40,838 nt of DNA from the NCBI GenBank assembly GCA_017445845.1, contig JAFSRY010000093.1, forward strand, positions 1 to 40,838, read 5' to 3'. The stretch comes from Prevotella sp. GTDB lineage: Bacteria > Bacteroidota > Bacteroidia > Bacteroidales > Bacteroidaceae. The notes beneath the pieces were generated by a model. The model made no database searches. It was not told where the DNA came from and saw only the letters and a list, made by a program, of their open reading frames with translations. Positions 15,677-26,872 of this stretch are shown here, one piece after another. The position numbers were made by a program, and so were the translations under genes. Each line of letters starts with the position of its first letter. Position 1 is the stretch's first letter.

Positions 15677-16439
15677 GAAACTGAAGACATTATTCATGTT
15701 GGCAGCCGTCGTACTGCTATTCTCATGCGACAAGGAAACTAAAGTCAACCCTACGGAAGACAGCAGCCAGTTTGTGACTCTCACCGATGTCGTTCCCGAT
15801 GCCATTCTTGAGATACGCTACTTCGGCACCTACAACTTCGTGGGCAGCCACATCGACGGCTATATAGAACCGACGGCTCTCATGACACGACAGGCTGCCG
15901 AGGCACTGAAGGCTGTCAGTGACGACGTCATCGCACAGGGCTACAGACTGAAAATATATGATGCATACAGACCACAGAAAGCTGTAGACCATTTCGTACG
16001 CTGGGCGGCCGACCTCTCAGCCACTGAGATGAAAGCCTATTTCTACCCAGACCTCGACAAAAGCGTGCTTTTCGAACAAGAATATATTTATGAGAAAAGC
16101 GGCCACACCCGTGGCAGTACCGTCGACCTGACCCTCTTCGACATGCAGACGGAAAAAGAACTCGACATGGGAGGCACCTTCGACTGGTTCGGGCCGGAGA
16201 GCCATCCTGACTTCTGCGGAAACCCTGACACGGGCGAATACACGGGTGACAACAGCAAGTCACCGACCGGACGAAGCATCACGCCCGAACAGTTCGAGCA
16301 TCGAATGATTCTCCGACGCGCCATGCTTAGACACGGCTTCAAGGCACTCGACTCAGAATGGTGGCACTTTACGCTGAAAAACGAACCTTTCCCCGACACC
16401 TATTTCACCTTCCCCGTGAAGCACAGACTGACGGAATAA
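15675..16439 (+). CDS. D-Ala-D-Ala dipeptidase (VanX/DdpX-like, M15D) lipoprotein
   Basis: The 254-residue protein has a lipoprotein signal (MLAAVVLLFSC, Cys at about residue 18) followed by DKET, an acidic/lysine stretch like the Bacteroidota surface-export signal. VanX-family motifs are complete: YDAYRPQKA (about 95-103, catalytic Arg), SGHTRGSTVDLTL (about 141-153, His and Asp zinc ligands) and SEWWHF (about 233-238, catalytic Glu and third ligand His). VanX enzymes cleave the dipeptide D-Ala-D-Ala; outside vancomycin-resistance clusters they recycle it as a nutrient or wall fragment. No vanH/vanA genes are present, so resistance is not implied. It is the last gene of the lptB-strand run. 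Confidence 0.88.
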   Translation: MKLKTLFMLAAVVLLFSCDKETKVNPTEDSSQFVTLTDVVPDAILEIRYFGTYNFVGSHIDGYIEPTALMTRQAAEALKAVSDDVIAQGYRLKIYDAYRPQKAVDHFVRWAADLSATEMKAYFYPDLDKSVLFEQEYIYEKSGHTRGSTVDLTLFDMQTEKELDMGGTFDWFGPESHPDFCGNPDTGEYTGDNSKSPTGRSITPEQFEHRMILRRAMLRHGFKALDSEWWHFTLKNEPFPDTYFTFPVKHRLTE

Positions 16440-16526
16440 CAGTATCAGAGAGCATTCCGACTGCAACGGATAGCTAAGAAGCAACACCGGGAACAACTGA
16501 GGACAATTCGTTAAAAAAACAAATTA

Positions 16527-16557
16527 TTTCGGTTTATATTAGGCTGTTAGACCGAAA
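16527..16557. promoter_or_regulatory. inverted repeat overlapping the tig promoter region
   Basis: TTTCGGT (16527-16533) and ACCGAAA (16551-16557) form a perfect 7-bp inverted repeat with a 17-nt centre, just upstream of the tig -7 box at 16563. It covers the expected -33 region, so it could be an operator; no regulator is known. Confidence 0.4.
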
Positions 16558-16562
16558 ATGAG

Positions 16563-16570
16563 TAATTTTG
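16563..16570 (+). promoter_or_regulatory. -7 element for tig
   Basis: TAATTTTG fully matches TAnnTTTG and lies 44 nt before the trigger factor ATG at 16615. Confidence 0.65.
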
Positions 16571-16614
16571 CACCTCAATTCGGAAATAACATAAATAATT
16601 ATAGATAAAACAAG

Positions 16615-17967
16615 ATGAATATTGTATTTGAAAATCCCGACAAGGTGAATGGTCTGATGACAATCACCGTAGAAGAAAACGACTACAAGGAACAGGTAGA
16701 AAAGACGCTGAAAGATTATCGCAAAAAGGCTAACTTCCCCGGCTTCCGCCCTGGCATGGTGCCCATGGGCCTCATCAAGAAGCAATATGAACTGCCCGTA
16801 AAAGCTGATGTCATCAACAAGTTCGTTGGCGAGCAGCTCTACAAATATGTAAAGGACAACAATATCCAGATGCTCGGCGAACCTCTGCCCTCAGAGACAC
16901 AGGTACCCGTAGACCTCGAACATGAGGCTCCTTACACGTTCGTCTTCGACATTGCTGTGGCTCCTGAATTCAAGATTGAACTGAATGGAAAGAACAAAAT
17001 AGACTATTACGTCATTGAACCCGACGAGAAGACCATTGATACACAGGTGCAGCAGATGGCTCAGCGCATGGGTAGCTACGAGAAGGCCGAAACTTACGAG
17101 AAGAACGACATGCTGCGCGGTGACCTCCGCGAACTCGATGCCGAGGGAAACACCCTGGAAGGCGGACTCACCATCGAGACAGCCAGCATGATGCCCGAAT
17201 ATATCAAGGTGGACGAACAGCGCCAGCGCTTCGAAGGTGCCAAGTTGGGTGATATCATCATCTTCAACCCACGCAAGGCTTATCCTGACAATGATGCCGA
17301 GGTATCATCGCTGCTGAAGATAAAGAAGGAAGAACTGGCACAACACGAAGGTGACTTCAGCTACCAGATTACTGAAATCAGCCGCTATAAGGCACACGAA
17401 GTAAACCAGGAACTGTTCCACGAGGCTTTCGGAGAGGACGTGAACGACGAGGTTACCTTCCGTCAGAAGATTGCCGACGAACTGCGCGCCCAGTTCGTCA
17501 GTGAGAGCGACTTTAAGTTCCTCCTCGACGTGCGTGAGTATGTTGAGAAGAAAGTAGGCAAACTCACCTATCCCGATGCCCTGCTGAAGCGCATCATGAA
17601 GAATAGCAACAAAGACAAGGGTGACGACTATGTAGAGAAGAACTACGAAGAGAGCATCCGTCAGCTCACCTGGCATCTGGCCAAGGAACAGCTCGTCAGA
17701 GCACAAGGTATCAAGATTGAAGATGCCGACATCAAGAATGCCGCCAAAGAGTCGGCACGTGCACAGTTCGCCCGCTACGGTATGAGCAATGTTCCCGAAG
17801 AATACCTCGAGAACTACGCCAACGACATGCTGAAGAAGCAAGAGAACATCGAAGGACTCATCGACCAGGCCATCGACCAGAAGCTCATTGCAGCACTGAA
17901 GACCGCCGTAAAGCTCAACGAGAAGAGCGTAACACCCGATGAGTTCAACAAACTCTTTGAAAAATAA
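16615..17967 (+). CDS. tig: trigger factor (ribosome-associated chaperone / peptidyl-prolyl isomerase)
   Basis: Trigger factor binds nascent chains at the ribosome exit tunnel. The 450-residue length is normal. The N-terminal ribosome-binding domain has the signature KANFPGFRPGMVPMGLIKKQY (in two parts around residues 38-58), matching the canonical GFRxGKxP loop though the Lys is replaced by Met. A middle domain (about 150-245) corresponds to the FKBP-like PPIase region but is poorly conserved, as is common in this phylum. The C-terminal arm is long, helical and charged. It has its own promoter and is followed by a strong terminator, so it is probably monocistronic, next to clpP-clpX as in many bacteria. 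Confidence 0.94.
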   Translation: MNIVFENPDKVNGLMTITVEENDYKEQVEKTLKDYRKKANFPGFRPGMVPMGLIKKQYELPVKADVINKFVGEQLYKYVKDNNIQMLGEPLPSETQVPVDLEHEAPYTFVFDIAVAPEFKIELNGKNKIDYYVIEPDEKTIDTQVQQMAQRMGSYEKAETYEKNDMLRGDLRELDAEGNTLEGGLTIETASMMPEYIKVDEQRQRFEGAKLGDIIIFNPRKAYPDNDAEVSSLLKIKKEELAQHEGDFSYQITEISRYKAHEVNQELFHEAFGEDVNDEVTFRQKIADELRAQFVSESDFKFLLDVREYVEKKVGKLTYPDALLKRIMKNSNKDKGDDYVEKNYEESIRQLTWHLAKEQLVRAQGIKIEDADIKNAAKESARAQFARYGMSNVPEEYLENYANDMLKKQENIEGLIDQAIDQKLIAALKTAVKLNEKSVTPDEFNKLFEK

Positions 17968-18004
17968 CAACTCAATATTCAGTTGACTTATTAATAAATA
18001 ATAA

Positions 18005-18042
18005 AAAAGCGGCTTTTTTTTCAAAAAGTCGCTTTTGTTTTT
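18005..18042 (+). terminator. intrinsic terminator after tig
   Basis: AAAAGCGGCTTTTT (18005-18018) pairs with AAAAAGTCGCTTTT (18023-18036) as a 14-bp stem with one G-U pair and a TTTC loop, followed by GTTTTT. It lies 38 nt after the tig stop and before the clpP promoter. Confidence 0.85.
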
Positions 18043-18071
18043 GGTAGTTACCAACTTTTATTGTATCTTTG
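18040..18071 (+). promoter_or_regulatory. promoter for clpP-clpX
   Basis: TTTG (18040-18043), a 20-nt spacer, and TATCTTTG (18064-18071): the best full match in the window to the Bacteroidota sigma consensus TTTG-N19-21-TAnnTTTG. It partly overlaps the end of the tig terminator. Confidence 0.75.
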
Positions 18072-18161
18072 TATTTACAAATAGAAAATCCTATGTAATG
18101 CATCTTTTATTATCCAGAAGGGTAATAACATAAAGACATATAAACAATAATAAAATTAAAT

Positions 18162-18842
18162 ATGATACATACTTCTATTATGAACGACTTCAGAAACTTT
18201 GCAACGCGGAAACTCGGCATCAACGGAATGGTGTTCGATGATGTCATGAAAACCCAGGCACAATACATGAATCCATATATCCTTGAGGAACGCCAACTGA
18301 ACGTCACTCAACTCGACGTCTTTTCGCGACTGATGATGGACCGCATCATCTTCCTTGGCACCGAAGTCAATGACTATACAGCCAACGTGCTACAGGCACA
18401 GCTGCTCTACCTCGACTCGACAGACCCAGGAAAGGATATTAACGTCTACATCAACTCTCCTGGCGGCAGCGTGACGGCAGGACTCGGCATCTACGACACG
18501 ATGCAGTTCATTTCGTCTGATGTCGCCACCATCTGCACCGGCATGGCCGCCTCGATGGCTGCAGTACTCCTCGTTGCCGGGCAGGAAGGAAAACGCAGTG
18601 CACTGCCCCACAGCCGCGTCATGATACACCAGCCCCTCGGCGGCGTGCAGGGACAAGCTTCCGACATCGAAATCGAAGCGCGCGAAATTCAAAAATATAA
18701 GAAAGAACTTTATACTATCATCGCCAATCACTCTCACACCGACTACGAAAAGGTGTGGGCCGACAGCGACCGTAACTATTGGATGACAGCCCAAGAGGCC
18801 CTCGAGTATGGAATGATAGATCAAGTACTGACGAAGAAATAA
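18162..18842 (+). CDS. clpP: ATP-dependent Clp protease proteolytic subunit
   Basis: ClpP is the serine peptidase chamber that degrades proteins unfolded by ClpX. The 226-residue protein (ATG at 18162; ATG at 18180 is an alternative start) has [11 protein letters not shown] near residue 98, the catalytic Ser131 in [11 protein letters not shown], the catalytic His156 in MIHQPLGG, and the C-terminal Asp region in [10 protein letters not shown]. These complete the catalytic triad. It is followed by clpX after 46 nt (to its ATG), the standard pairing. The clear promoter and the upstream terminator make clpP the first gene of a clpP-clpX-recQ unit. Confidence 0.97.
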   Translation: MIHTSIMNDFRNFATRKLGINGMVFDDVMKTQAQYMNPYILEERQLNVTQLDVFSRLMMDRIIFLGTEVNDYTANVLQAQLLYLDSTDPGKDINVYINSPGGSVTAGLGIYDTMQFISSDVATICTGMAASMAAVLLVAGQEGKRSALPHSRVMIHQPLGGVQGQASDIEIEAREIQKYKKELYTIIANHSHTDYEKVWADSDRNYWMTAQEALEYGMIDQVLTKK

Positions 18843-18888
18843 GTGGTTGGCTGAACAGCAAACGACCATACGAACCACAAAAAAGATA

Positions 18889-20094
18889 ATGGCAAAGAAA
18901 GAATGTAGTTTCTGCGGCAGAAACGACCGACAGGTCAAACTCCTTATTTCAGGCATCACGGGATACATCTGCGAAGATTGTGCCCGACAGGCATACGAAA
19001 TCGTCAAGCAGTCAGCCTCCGTCGTAAAGCAGGCTCCGAAGACGCTCGACCAAGTGCCCAAGCCGAAAGTGATAAAAGACTTCCTCGACCAATATGTCAT
19101 CGGGCAGGACACCGCCAAGAGGTTCCTCTCCGTTGCCGTCTACAACCACTATAAGCGACTGCAACAGCCCAAGAATGACAAGGAAGTAGAGATTGAGAAG
19201 TCGAACATCATCCTTGTCGGTTCCACCGGAACAGGAAAGACGCTGCTGGCGCGCACCATAGCCAAACTGCTCGACGTACCCTTCACCATCGTCGACGCTA
19301 CCGTCTTCACCGAAGCAGGCTATGTGGGAGAAGATGTAGAAAGCATACTCTCGCGACTCTTGCAAGTGGCCGACTACGACCTTGAAGCCACACAGCGAGG
19401 AATCGTCTTCATCGACGAAATCGACAAGATAGCACGCAAGAGCGACAACCCAAGTATCACCCGCGATGTATCGGGAGAAGGTGTCCAGCAGGGACTGCTC
19501 AAGTTACTTGAGGGAACGGTTGTCAACGTTCCGCCAAAAGGCGGCCGCAAACACCCCGACCAGGAATACATACAAGTCGACACACGCAATATCCTCTTCA
19601 TCTGCGGAGGAGCTTTCGACGGCATCGAACGGAAAATAGCCCAGCGCCTTAATACCCATGTCGTCGGCTATAACTCCGTACAGAATGTAAGGAAGATTGA
19701 CAAAGACGACCTGATGAAGTATATCACTCCCCAAGACCTCAAGTCGTTCGGACTCATCCCCGAGATTATCGGCCGACTGCCCGTCCTTACCTATCTGAAC
19801 CCGCTCGACCGCGACGCCTTGAGGCGAATACTCGTTGAGCCTAAGAACTCCATCGTCCGGCAATACGTCAAGTTGTTCGAAATGGATGGCATCGCACTCA
19901 CCTTCACGGAAGAAACCCTCGACTACCTTGTAGACAAAGCCATCGAATATAAGCTCGGAGCACGTGGACTACGTTCCATCGTTGAAACCGTCATGATGGA
20001 TGCCATGTTCGAAATGCCTACCAGCGGAAAGAAATCCTTCGAGGTGACTACCGACTATGCTCGGGCACAGATAGAAAAGTCGAACCTCATGTGA
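18889..20094 (+). CDS. clpX: ClpX, ATPase subunit of the ClpXP protease
   Basis: The protein has 401 residues from the ATG at 18889; an in-frame TTG at 18847 would put 14 unrelated residues before the zinc domain. The N-terminal C4 zinc-binding domain has Cys6, Cys9, Cys28 and Cys31 (CSFC and CEDC). Walker A is GSTGTGKT near residue 110, Walker B is [10 protein letters not shown], and the GYVGEDVES pore loop and sensor motif [11 protein letters not shown] are present. It unfolds substrates with ATP and feeds them to ClpP. All AAA+ motifs are intact. recQ starts 31 nt downstream. Confidence 0.97.
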   Translation: MAKKECSFCGRNDRQVKLLISGITGYICEDCARQAYEIVKQSASVVKQAPKTLDQVPKPKVIKDFLDQYVIGQDTAKRFLSVAVYNHYKRLQQPKNDKEVEIEKSNIILVGSTGTGKTLLARTIAKLLDVPFTIVDATVFTEAGYVGEDVESILSRLLQVADYDLEATQRGIVFIDEIDKIARKSDNPSITRDVSGEGVQQGLLKLLEGTVVNVPPKGGRKHPDQEYIQVDTRNILFICGGAFDGIERKIAQRLNTHVVGYNSVQNVRKIDKDDLMKYITPQDLKSFGLIPEIIGRLPVLTYLNPLDRDALRRILVEPKNSIVRQYVKLFEMDGIALTFTEETLDYLVDKAIEYKLGARGLRSIVETVMMDAMFEMPTSGKKSFEVTTDYARAQIEKSNLM

Positions 20095-20125
20095 ACACCC
20101 TAACCATCTAAACACCCCTACCAAT

Positions 20126-22303
20126 ATGGCAGAAAAAGTTAATCTTAGCGAGACCCTGAAACACTATTTCGGCTTTGACTCTTTCAAAGGCGATCAGGAA
20201 CAAATCATCCGAAGCCTCCTCGATGGGCACAACATCTTCGTGCTCATGCCCACAGGAGGCGGTAAGAGCTTGTGCTATCAGCTGCCATCGCTATTAATGG
20301 AAGGAACCGCTATTGTCATCTCGCCCCTCATCGCCCTGATGAAGAACCAAGTCGACGTCGTCAACGGCATGAGTGAGTATAGCGGATTGGCCCACTACCT
20401 CAACTCGTCGCTCAACCGCGCTGCCATCATGCAAGTCATGGACGACATCCGCAAGGGACGCACAAAACTCCTTTACGTTGCACCAGAGTCACTGACGAAG
20501 GAAGAAAACATTGCCTTCCTGCGAACCGTCAAGATTTCATTCTATGCCATTGATGAAGCCCATTGTATCTCAGAATGGGGCCATGACTTCAGACCCGAAT
20601 ACCGAAACATACGACCTACCATCAATGCCATCGGCAATGCACCCGTCATCGCCCTCACAGCGACAGCCACCGACAAGGTACGGTCGGACATCAAGAAAAA
20701 CCTTGGTATCAATGACGCCCTTGAATTCAAAAGTTCTTTCAACCGGCCCAACCTCTACTACGAAGTAAGACCCAAGACCCCGGAAATAGACAAGCAAATC
20801 ATCCGTTTCATCAAGCAAAACCCAGGCAAAAGCGGCATCATCTACTGTCTGTCAAGGAAGAAAGTCGAAGAACTCGCTGCCATCCTTTTGGCAAACGACA
20901 TCAAAGCCGCCCCCTATCATGCAGGTCTTGACTCGCCCACACGCTCAGAGACTCAGGACGACTTCCTCATGGAGCGCATAGACATCATCGTAGCAACCAT
21001 CGCATTCGGTATGGGCATTGACAAACCTGACGTACGCTTCGTCATTCACTATGACATTCCAAAGTCACTCGAAGGATACTATCAGGAAACAGGACGGGCA
21101 GGACGCGACGGCGGCGAGGGACAGTGTATCGCCTTCTATGCCTATAAAGACTTGCAGAAACTCGAGAAGTTCATGGAGGGCAAGCCCGTGGCTGAACAAG
21201 ACATCGGCCGGCAACTCCTGCAGGAGACAGCAGCCTATGCCGAGTCGAGCGTATGCCGCCGCAAAATGCTACTCCACTATTTCGGAGAAGAATATCCCCA
21301 CGACAGCTGCGACAATTGCGACAACTGCCTGCATCCCCACCAGCGTGTAGAAGCCAGCGAAGCTCTCCTCATCGTACTCAAAGCCATCAGCGCTCTAAAG
21401 GAGAACTTCCGCCAAGACTATGTCATCGACTTCGTTAAAGGACGCGGCACCGACGACCTTGTGTCCCATCGCCATGACCAACTCGATGAGTTTGGTGAAG
21501 GCGAGGAACTCGACCCAAAACTTTGGAATCCCGTCATCAGACAAGCCCTCATCGCAGGCTATCTCAACAAAGACGTTGAGAACTACGGCATTCTCAAACT
21601 TACCGCCGCAGGCAAGCGCTTCATCAAGCATCCGCAACCCTTCATGATTGTCAAGGATACTGAATTCAGCGAAGACTACGAAGATCCTGATAGCGAAGCC
21701 ACAGGAACGGCACTTGACCCCGAGCTCCTGGCCATGCTCAAAAACCTGCGTCTGAAAGTTGCGAAGAAGCATAATCTCCCGCCTTATGTCATCTTTCAGG
21801 ACATATCACTCGAGCAGATGGCGACCATGTATCCCATTACGCCCTCAGAACTACAGAATATACAAGGTGTAGGCGTCGGTAAGGCGAACCGCTATGGAGG
21901 TGAATTTCTGAAACTCATCAAGGCCCACTGCGAAGCCAACAACATCGACCGCCCGCTCGAAATCAGAGTGCGTACAGTCGCCAAGAAGTCAATGCTCAAA
22001 GTCAAAATCATCCAGGCCATTGACCGGCAAATAGCCCTCGATGACATTGCCGACGCCCAAGGACTTGAATTCGAAGAACTACTCGACGAAATCGAAGCCA
22101 TCGTCTATAGCGGAACACGACTGAACATCGACTACTTCCTCGAAGAAGTCATGGATGAAGACCACATCGACGACATCTACGAATATTTCCGCGAAAGCAA
22201 CACCGACAACCTCGATGCCGCCCTCGACGAACTTGGCAACGACTATTCTGAGGATGAAATCCGCCTCGTCCGCATCAAGTTCTTCAGCGAACAGGCCAAC
22301 TAA
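20126..22303 (+). CDS. recQ: ATP-dependent DNA helicase RecQ
   Basis: RecQ unwinds DNA 3' to 5' in recombination and replication-fork repair. The 725-residue protein is a full-length RecQ. Walker A is MPTGGGKSLC (41-50), motif II is DEAHCISEWGHDFRPEY (about 143), motif VI is QETGRAGRDG. The RQC zinc site has CRRKMLLHYFGE (about 377) and the close Cys pair CDNCDNC (about 395-401). A winged helix and an HRDC domain (about 530-610, HNLPPYVIFQD) follow. The last about 100 residues form an acidic extension (EVMDEDHIDDIYEYFRES) typical of Bacteroidota RecQ. It is the last gene of the clpP-clpX run. Confidence 0.95.
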   Translation: MAEKVNLSETLKHYFGFDSFKGDQEQIIRSLLDGHNIFVLMPTGGGKSLCYQLPSLLMEGTAIVISPLIALMKNQVDVVNGMSEYSGLAHYLNSSLNRAAIMQVMDDIRKGRTKLLYVAPESLTKEENIAFLRTVKISFYAIDEAHCISEWGHDFRPEYRNIRPTINAIGNAPVIALTATATDKVRSDIKKNLGINDALEFKSSFNRPNLYYEVRPKTPEIDKQIIRFIKQNPGKSGIIYCLSRKKVEELAAILLANDIKAAPYHAGLDSPTRSETQDDFLMERIDIIVATIAFGMGIDKPDVRFVIHYDIPKSLEGYYQETGRAGRDGGEGQCIAFYAYKDLQKLEKFMEGKPVAEQDIGRQLLQETAAYAESSVCRRKMLLHYFGEEYPHDSCDNCDNCLHPHQRVEASEALLIVLKAISALKENFRQDYVIDFVKGRGTDDLVSHRHDQLDEFGEGEELDPKLWNPVIRQALIAGYLNKDVENYGILKLTAAGKRFIKHPQPFMIVKDTEFSEDYEDPDSEATGTALDPELLAMLKNLRLKVAKKHNLPPYVIFQDISLEQMATMYPITPSELQNIQGVGVGKANRYGGEFLKLIKAHCEANNIDRPLEIRVRTVAKKSMLKVKIIQAIDRQIALDDIADAQGLEFEELLDEIEAIVYSGTRLNIDYFLEEVMDEDHIDDIYEYFRESNTDNLDAALDELGNDYSEDEIRLVRIKFFSEQAN

Positions 22304-22383
22304 TCAATATTAAGAAGCCAGACAACTTGGCCGAATGCGTTAAAACGTATTAAAGAGCACGACAAAAAAACATAAAGCAGTGA

Positions 22384-23928
<1,545 letters not shown>

Positions 23929-23981
23929 AATAGAAGGTGAAACAACAAGAAGTGTCAAAAAGTAAAAAACTAAGAATAGAG

Positions 23982-25403
23982 ATGAAAACAAAAGCCATCA
24001 GTATCATGTTGTTGCTCATAGCAACAATGGCCAACGCGCAGGCTCCCGCTGACCCTATAATTATGACTATCAACGGCGAAGCCGTGCCCCGCTCGGAATT
24101 TGAGTATTCCTACAACAAGAACAACACCGACGGTGTCATCGACAAGAAGACTGTTGAAGAATATGTAGACCTCTTTGTCAACTACAAACTGAAAGTACAG
24201 GCCGCCATGAATGCCAAACTTGACACCATACAGTCGCTCATGAAAGAATATGCGTCCTATCGCGACCAGCAGATACGCCCCGCTATGATTTCCGACGACG
24301 ATGTGGAAGCAAAGGCCCGCGAAATCTACGAACAGACCCGCCATCGTATTGACTCTGCCGGAGGACTTGTCAAGCCCGCTCACATCCTGATCCGCATGGA
24401 CCAGAAGGCAACCGACAAGCAACAGGCCGAAGCCAAGCAGCGTGTCGACTCCCTTTACGATGTGCTCCAGAAAGGTGGCGACTTTGCCGAACTGGCCCGT
24501 AAATTCTCTGCCGACCGCTCAGGACAAAACGGCGGTGAACTCGGATGGATTGAAAAAGGCTACACCGTGCCCGAATTCGAGCAGGTCATCTACAGCATGA
24601 AGCCCGGAGATATTAGCAAGCCTTTCACGACACAGTTCGGATGGCACATTGTCAAGCTCATCGACAAGCAGAACTTCTTCCCTTACGACTCTGTCCACAA
24701 CGACATTCTTCGCTTCATCGAACAGCGCGGCATCCGCAACCAAATCATCAACCAGAAGATTGAAGCGGCTTGCAAGGCCACCGGCAAGACCGAGGAACAG
24801 TTGCTCGCTGAAAAACGTGCCGAGATGGAAGCTGCCGACAGCGATCTGAAGTATCTCATCAAAGAGTATCACGACGGAGTCCTTGCCATCGAGCTCACCC
24901 AACAGAAGGTCTGGCAGAAGTCACAGAACGACACCGAGGGACTCAACAAGTACTTCCAGAAGCATAAGAAGGAATATAAGTGGCAAGAGCCCCGCTTCAA
25001 AGGCATCGCCTACCGTACGCGCAACGTCGAAGATGTTAAAGCCGTGCAGAAAGCTATCAAGAAGGTTCCTTTCGACAAATGGGCACAGGTGCTTCGTGAA
25101 ACCTTCAACAACGACAGCATTCTCCGCATCCGCGTTGAAAAGGGTTACTTTAAGAAGGGCGACAATGCCATCGTCGACCGCGATGTCTTCAAGAAAGACA
25201 CCACTGTCAACGAACTGAAAGACTATCCCAACATCGCCGTCTACGGCAAACTTCTGAAGGCCCCAAAGGCCCTTGAAGATGTGAAGGGAGCCGTCACCAA
25301 CGATTACTCAGAATACCTCATGGACCTTTGGGTGACAGAACTTCGCAAAGATGCCATCATCGAGTTAGACAAGAAGGTGCTTGCCACCGTCAACAAACAT
25401 TGA
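23982..25403 (+). CDS. parvulin-type peptidyl-prolyl isomerase (periplasmic chaperone)
   Basis: The protein has 473 residues from the ATG at 23982, which opens a clear signal peptide (MKTKAISIMLLLIATMANA, then QAPAD); an in-frame start at 23937 would precede it with a charged stretch. One parvulin domain lies at about residues 130-228 (VKPAHILIRM, FAELARKFSADRSGQNGGELGWI, FGWHIVKL). The C-terminal half has a second, degenerate segment with conserved positions but no clear PPIase core. Such proteins help outer-membrane proteins fold in the periplasm. It is followed after 14 nt by a second parvulin gene, then by an OstA-like gene and mutL. Confidence 0.88.
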   Translation: MKTKAISIMLLLIATMANAQAPADPIIMTINGEAVPRSEFEYSYNKNNTDGVIDKKTVEEYVDLFVNYKLKVQAAMNAKLDTIQSLMKEYASYRDQQIRPAMISDDDVEAKAREIYEQTRHRIDSAGGLVKPAHILIRMDQKATDKQQAEAKQRVDSLYDVLQKGGDFAELARKFSADRSGQNGGELGWIEKGYTVPEFEQVIYSMKPGDISKPFTTQFGWHIVKLIDKQNFFPYDSVHNDILRFIEQRGIRNQIINQKIEAACKATGKTEEQLLAEKRAEMEAADSDLKYLIKEYHDGVLAIELTQQKVWQKSQNDTEGLNKYFQKHKKEYKWQEPRFKGIAYRTRNVEDVKAVQKAIKKVPFDKWAQVLRETFNNDSILRIRVEKGYFKKGDNAIVDRDVFKKDTTVNELKDYPNIAVYGKLLKAPKALEDVKGAVTNDYSEYLMDLWVTELRKDAIIELDKKVLATVNKH

Positions 25404-25417
25404 TGCTTTAACTTGAA

Positions 25418-26872
25418 ATGAAGAAAGGACTCACAATCATCGCCGCACTGGCCTGCGTGCTGTTGGCGCTCGCTGCCACAAAGCCATCAACCTATGACAA
25501 CAATGGGCTGACGGCCCCCGTTGCGCAGGTCAACGACTCTACCAAGCCCAAGACAGCAAGCGTCTATATTCCCGACGGAAGCATTCTCGACGAAGTCATC
25601 TGGATTGTCGGCAACGAACCCATCATGAAGTCTGACGTCGAGAACATGCGTATGCAGGCCGAAATGGAGAACATGAAGTGGAACGGTGACCCCGAATTCC
25701 TCATTCCCGAACAGATTGCCGTTCAGAAGCTATACCTTCACCAGGCCGAAATCGACTCTATCGAAGTGACCGACGGAGAAGTACAGCGCGCCGTGGAACA
25801 GCAAATCAACGAGTGGATTAACATCATCGGGTCTCAGGAAAAGCTGGAAGAATACCAGAAGAAGACCGTTCAGCAGATGCGTAGCGACATGGTCGACGAC
25901 TTCCGCAATCAGGAGATGGTGCAGCAGATGCGACAGAAGCTTGTCGAAGATGTTGTGGCCACTCCCTCCGAAGTCCGCGACTACTTCCGCAACCTGCCCG
26001 AGGACAGCATTCCCTTCGTACCCACCGAGGTTGAAGTGGAAATCATCACCAAGCAACCGCGGATAAGCATCGAGGAAATCAACCGCGTGAAAGACGAACT
26101 GCGCGAATACACCGACCGTGTGACTCGCGGTGAGTCGTCGTTTGCCGTGTTGGCACGCCTCTACTCCGAAGATCCCGGCAGTGCCCGCCAGGGTGGTGAA
26201 CTGGGATACATGGGCCGTGGCGAACTTGACCCGGCCTTTGCCACGGTAGCCTTCAACCTTACCGACCCGAAGAAGATATCGAAAATCGTTGAGTCGGAAT
26301 TCGGCTACCACATCATTCAGCTCGTCGACAAGCGAGGTGACAAGATTAATGTGCGCCATATTCTGAAGAACCCGAAGGTGTCAGATGAGAGCATGACCGA
26401 AACGCAGCATCGTCTCGACTCACTGGCCGATGAAATCCGTGAGGGTAAGTTCACGTTCGAACAGGCAGCCTTCTATGTATCCGATGACAAGGACACCCGA
26501 AACAACCAGGGACTGATGGCCTATAAGAACCAGATGACCCGCACCATCACCTCCCGTTTCCGCATGGACCAGCTGCCGACGGAAATACAACAGGCCGTGG
26601 CGAAACTCGAAGTGGGTGAGATTTCTCCCGCCTTCCAGATGATCAATACGAAAGGAAAGAAAGTGTGCGCCATTGTCAAGTTGAAAAGCCGCATCGATGC
26701 CCACACCGCCACCATTACCGAAGACTATCAGGTGATGAAAGACGTTGTGCTTGGAAAAGAGCGCCAGAAGTACCTTCGCCACTGGGTTGAAGAAAAAATC
26801 AAGCGCACCCACGTCTGGATGAAAGACCGCTATCGTGCCGGCAAATACGAATACGACGGATGGGTTAAATGA
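25418..26872 (+). CDS. surA: SurA-like peptidyl-prolyl isomerase / outer-membrane protein chaperone
   Basis: The 484-residue protein has a signal peptide (KKGLTIIAALACVLLALAA). The N-terminal chaperone region (about 55-190) begins ILDEVIWIVGNEPIMKSDVE, close to SurA, and ends with a basic helical stretch. Two parvulin domains follow at about 205-305 (ARLYSEDPGSARQGGELGYM, FGYHIIQLVD) and 310-420 (NVRHILKNPKV, GEISPAF). SurA guards unfolded outer-membrane proteins on the way to BAM. The domain order, SurA-N then two PPIases, fits SurA better than the preceding gene does. Its stop overlaps the next gene's ATG by 4 nt (ATGA), so translation is coupled. Confidence 0.87.
   Translation: MKKGLTIIAALACVLLALAATKPSTYDNNGLTAPVAQVNDSTKPKTASVYIPDGSILDEVIWIVGNEPIMKSDVENMRMQAEMENMKWNGDPEFLIPEQIAVQKLYLHQAEIDSIEVTDGEVQRAVEQQINEWINIIGSQEKLEEYQKKTVQQMRSDMVDDFRNQEMVQQMRQKLVEDVVATPSEVRDYFRNLPEDSIPFVPTEVEVEIITKQPRISIEEINRVKDELREYTDRVTRGESSFAVLARLYSEDPGSARQGGELGYMGRGELDPAFATVAFNLTDPKKISKIVESEFGYHIIQLVDKRGDKINVRHILKNPKVSDESMTETQHRLDSLADEIREGKFTFEQAAFYVSDDKDTRNNQGLMAYKNQMTRTITSRFRMDQLPTEIQQAVAKLEVGEISPAFQMINTKGKKVCAIVKLKSRIDAHTATITEDYQVMKDVVLGKERQKYLRHWVEEKIKRTHVWMKDRYRAGKYEYDGWVK

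Noticed and set aside
15675-16439. Vancomycin-resistance cluster
   Set aside because: Only a VanX-like dipeptidase is present; vanH- and vanA-type ligase or dehydrogenase genes and a VanRS pair are absent.
18847-18888. Upstream TTG start for clpX
   Set aside because: The extra 14 residues do not resemble ClpX and the ATG at 18889 starts exactly before the zinc domain.
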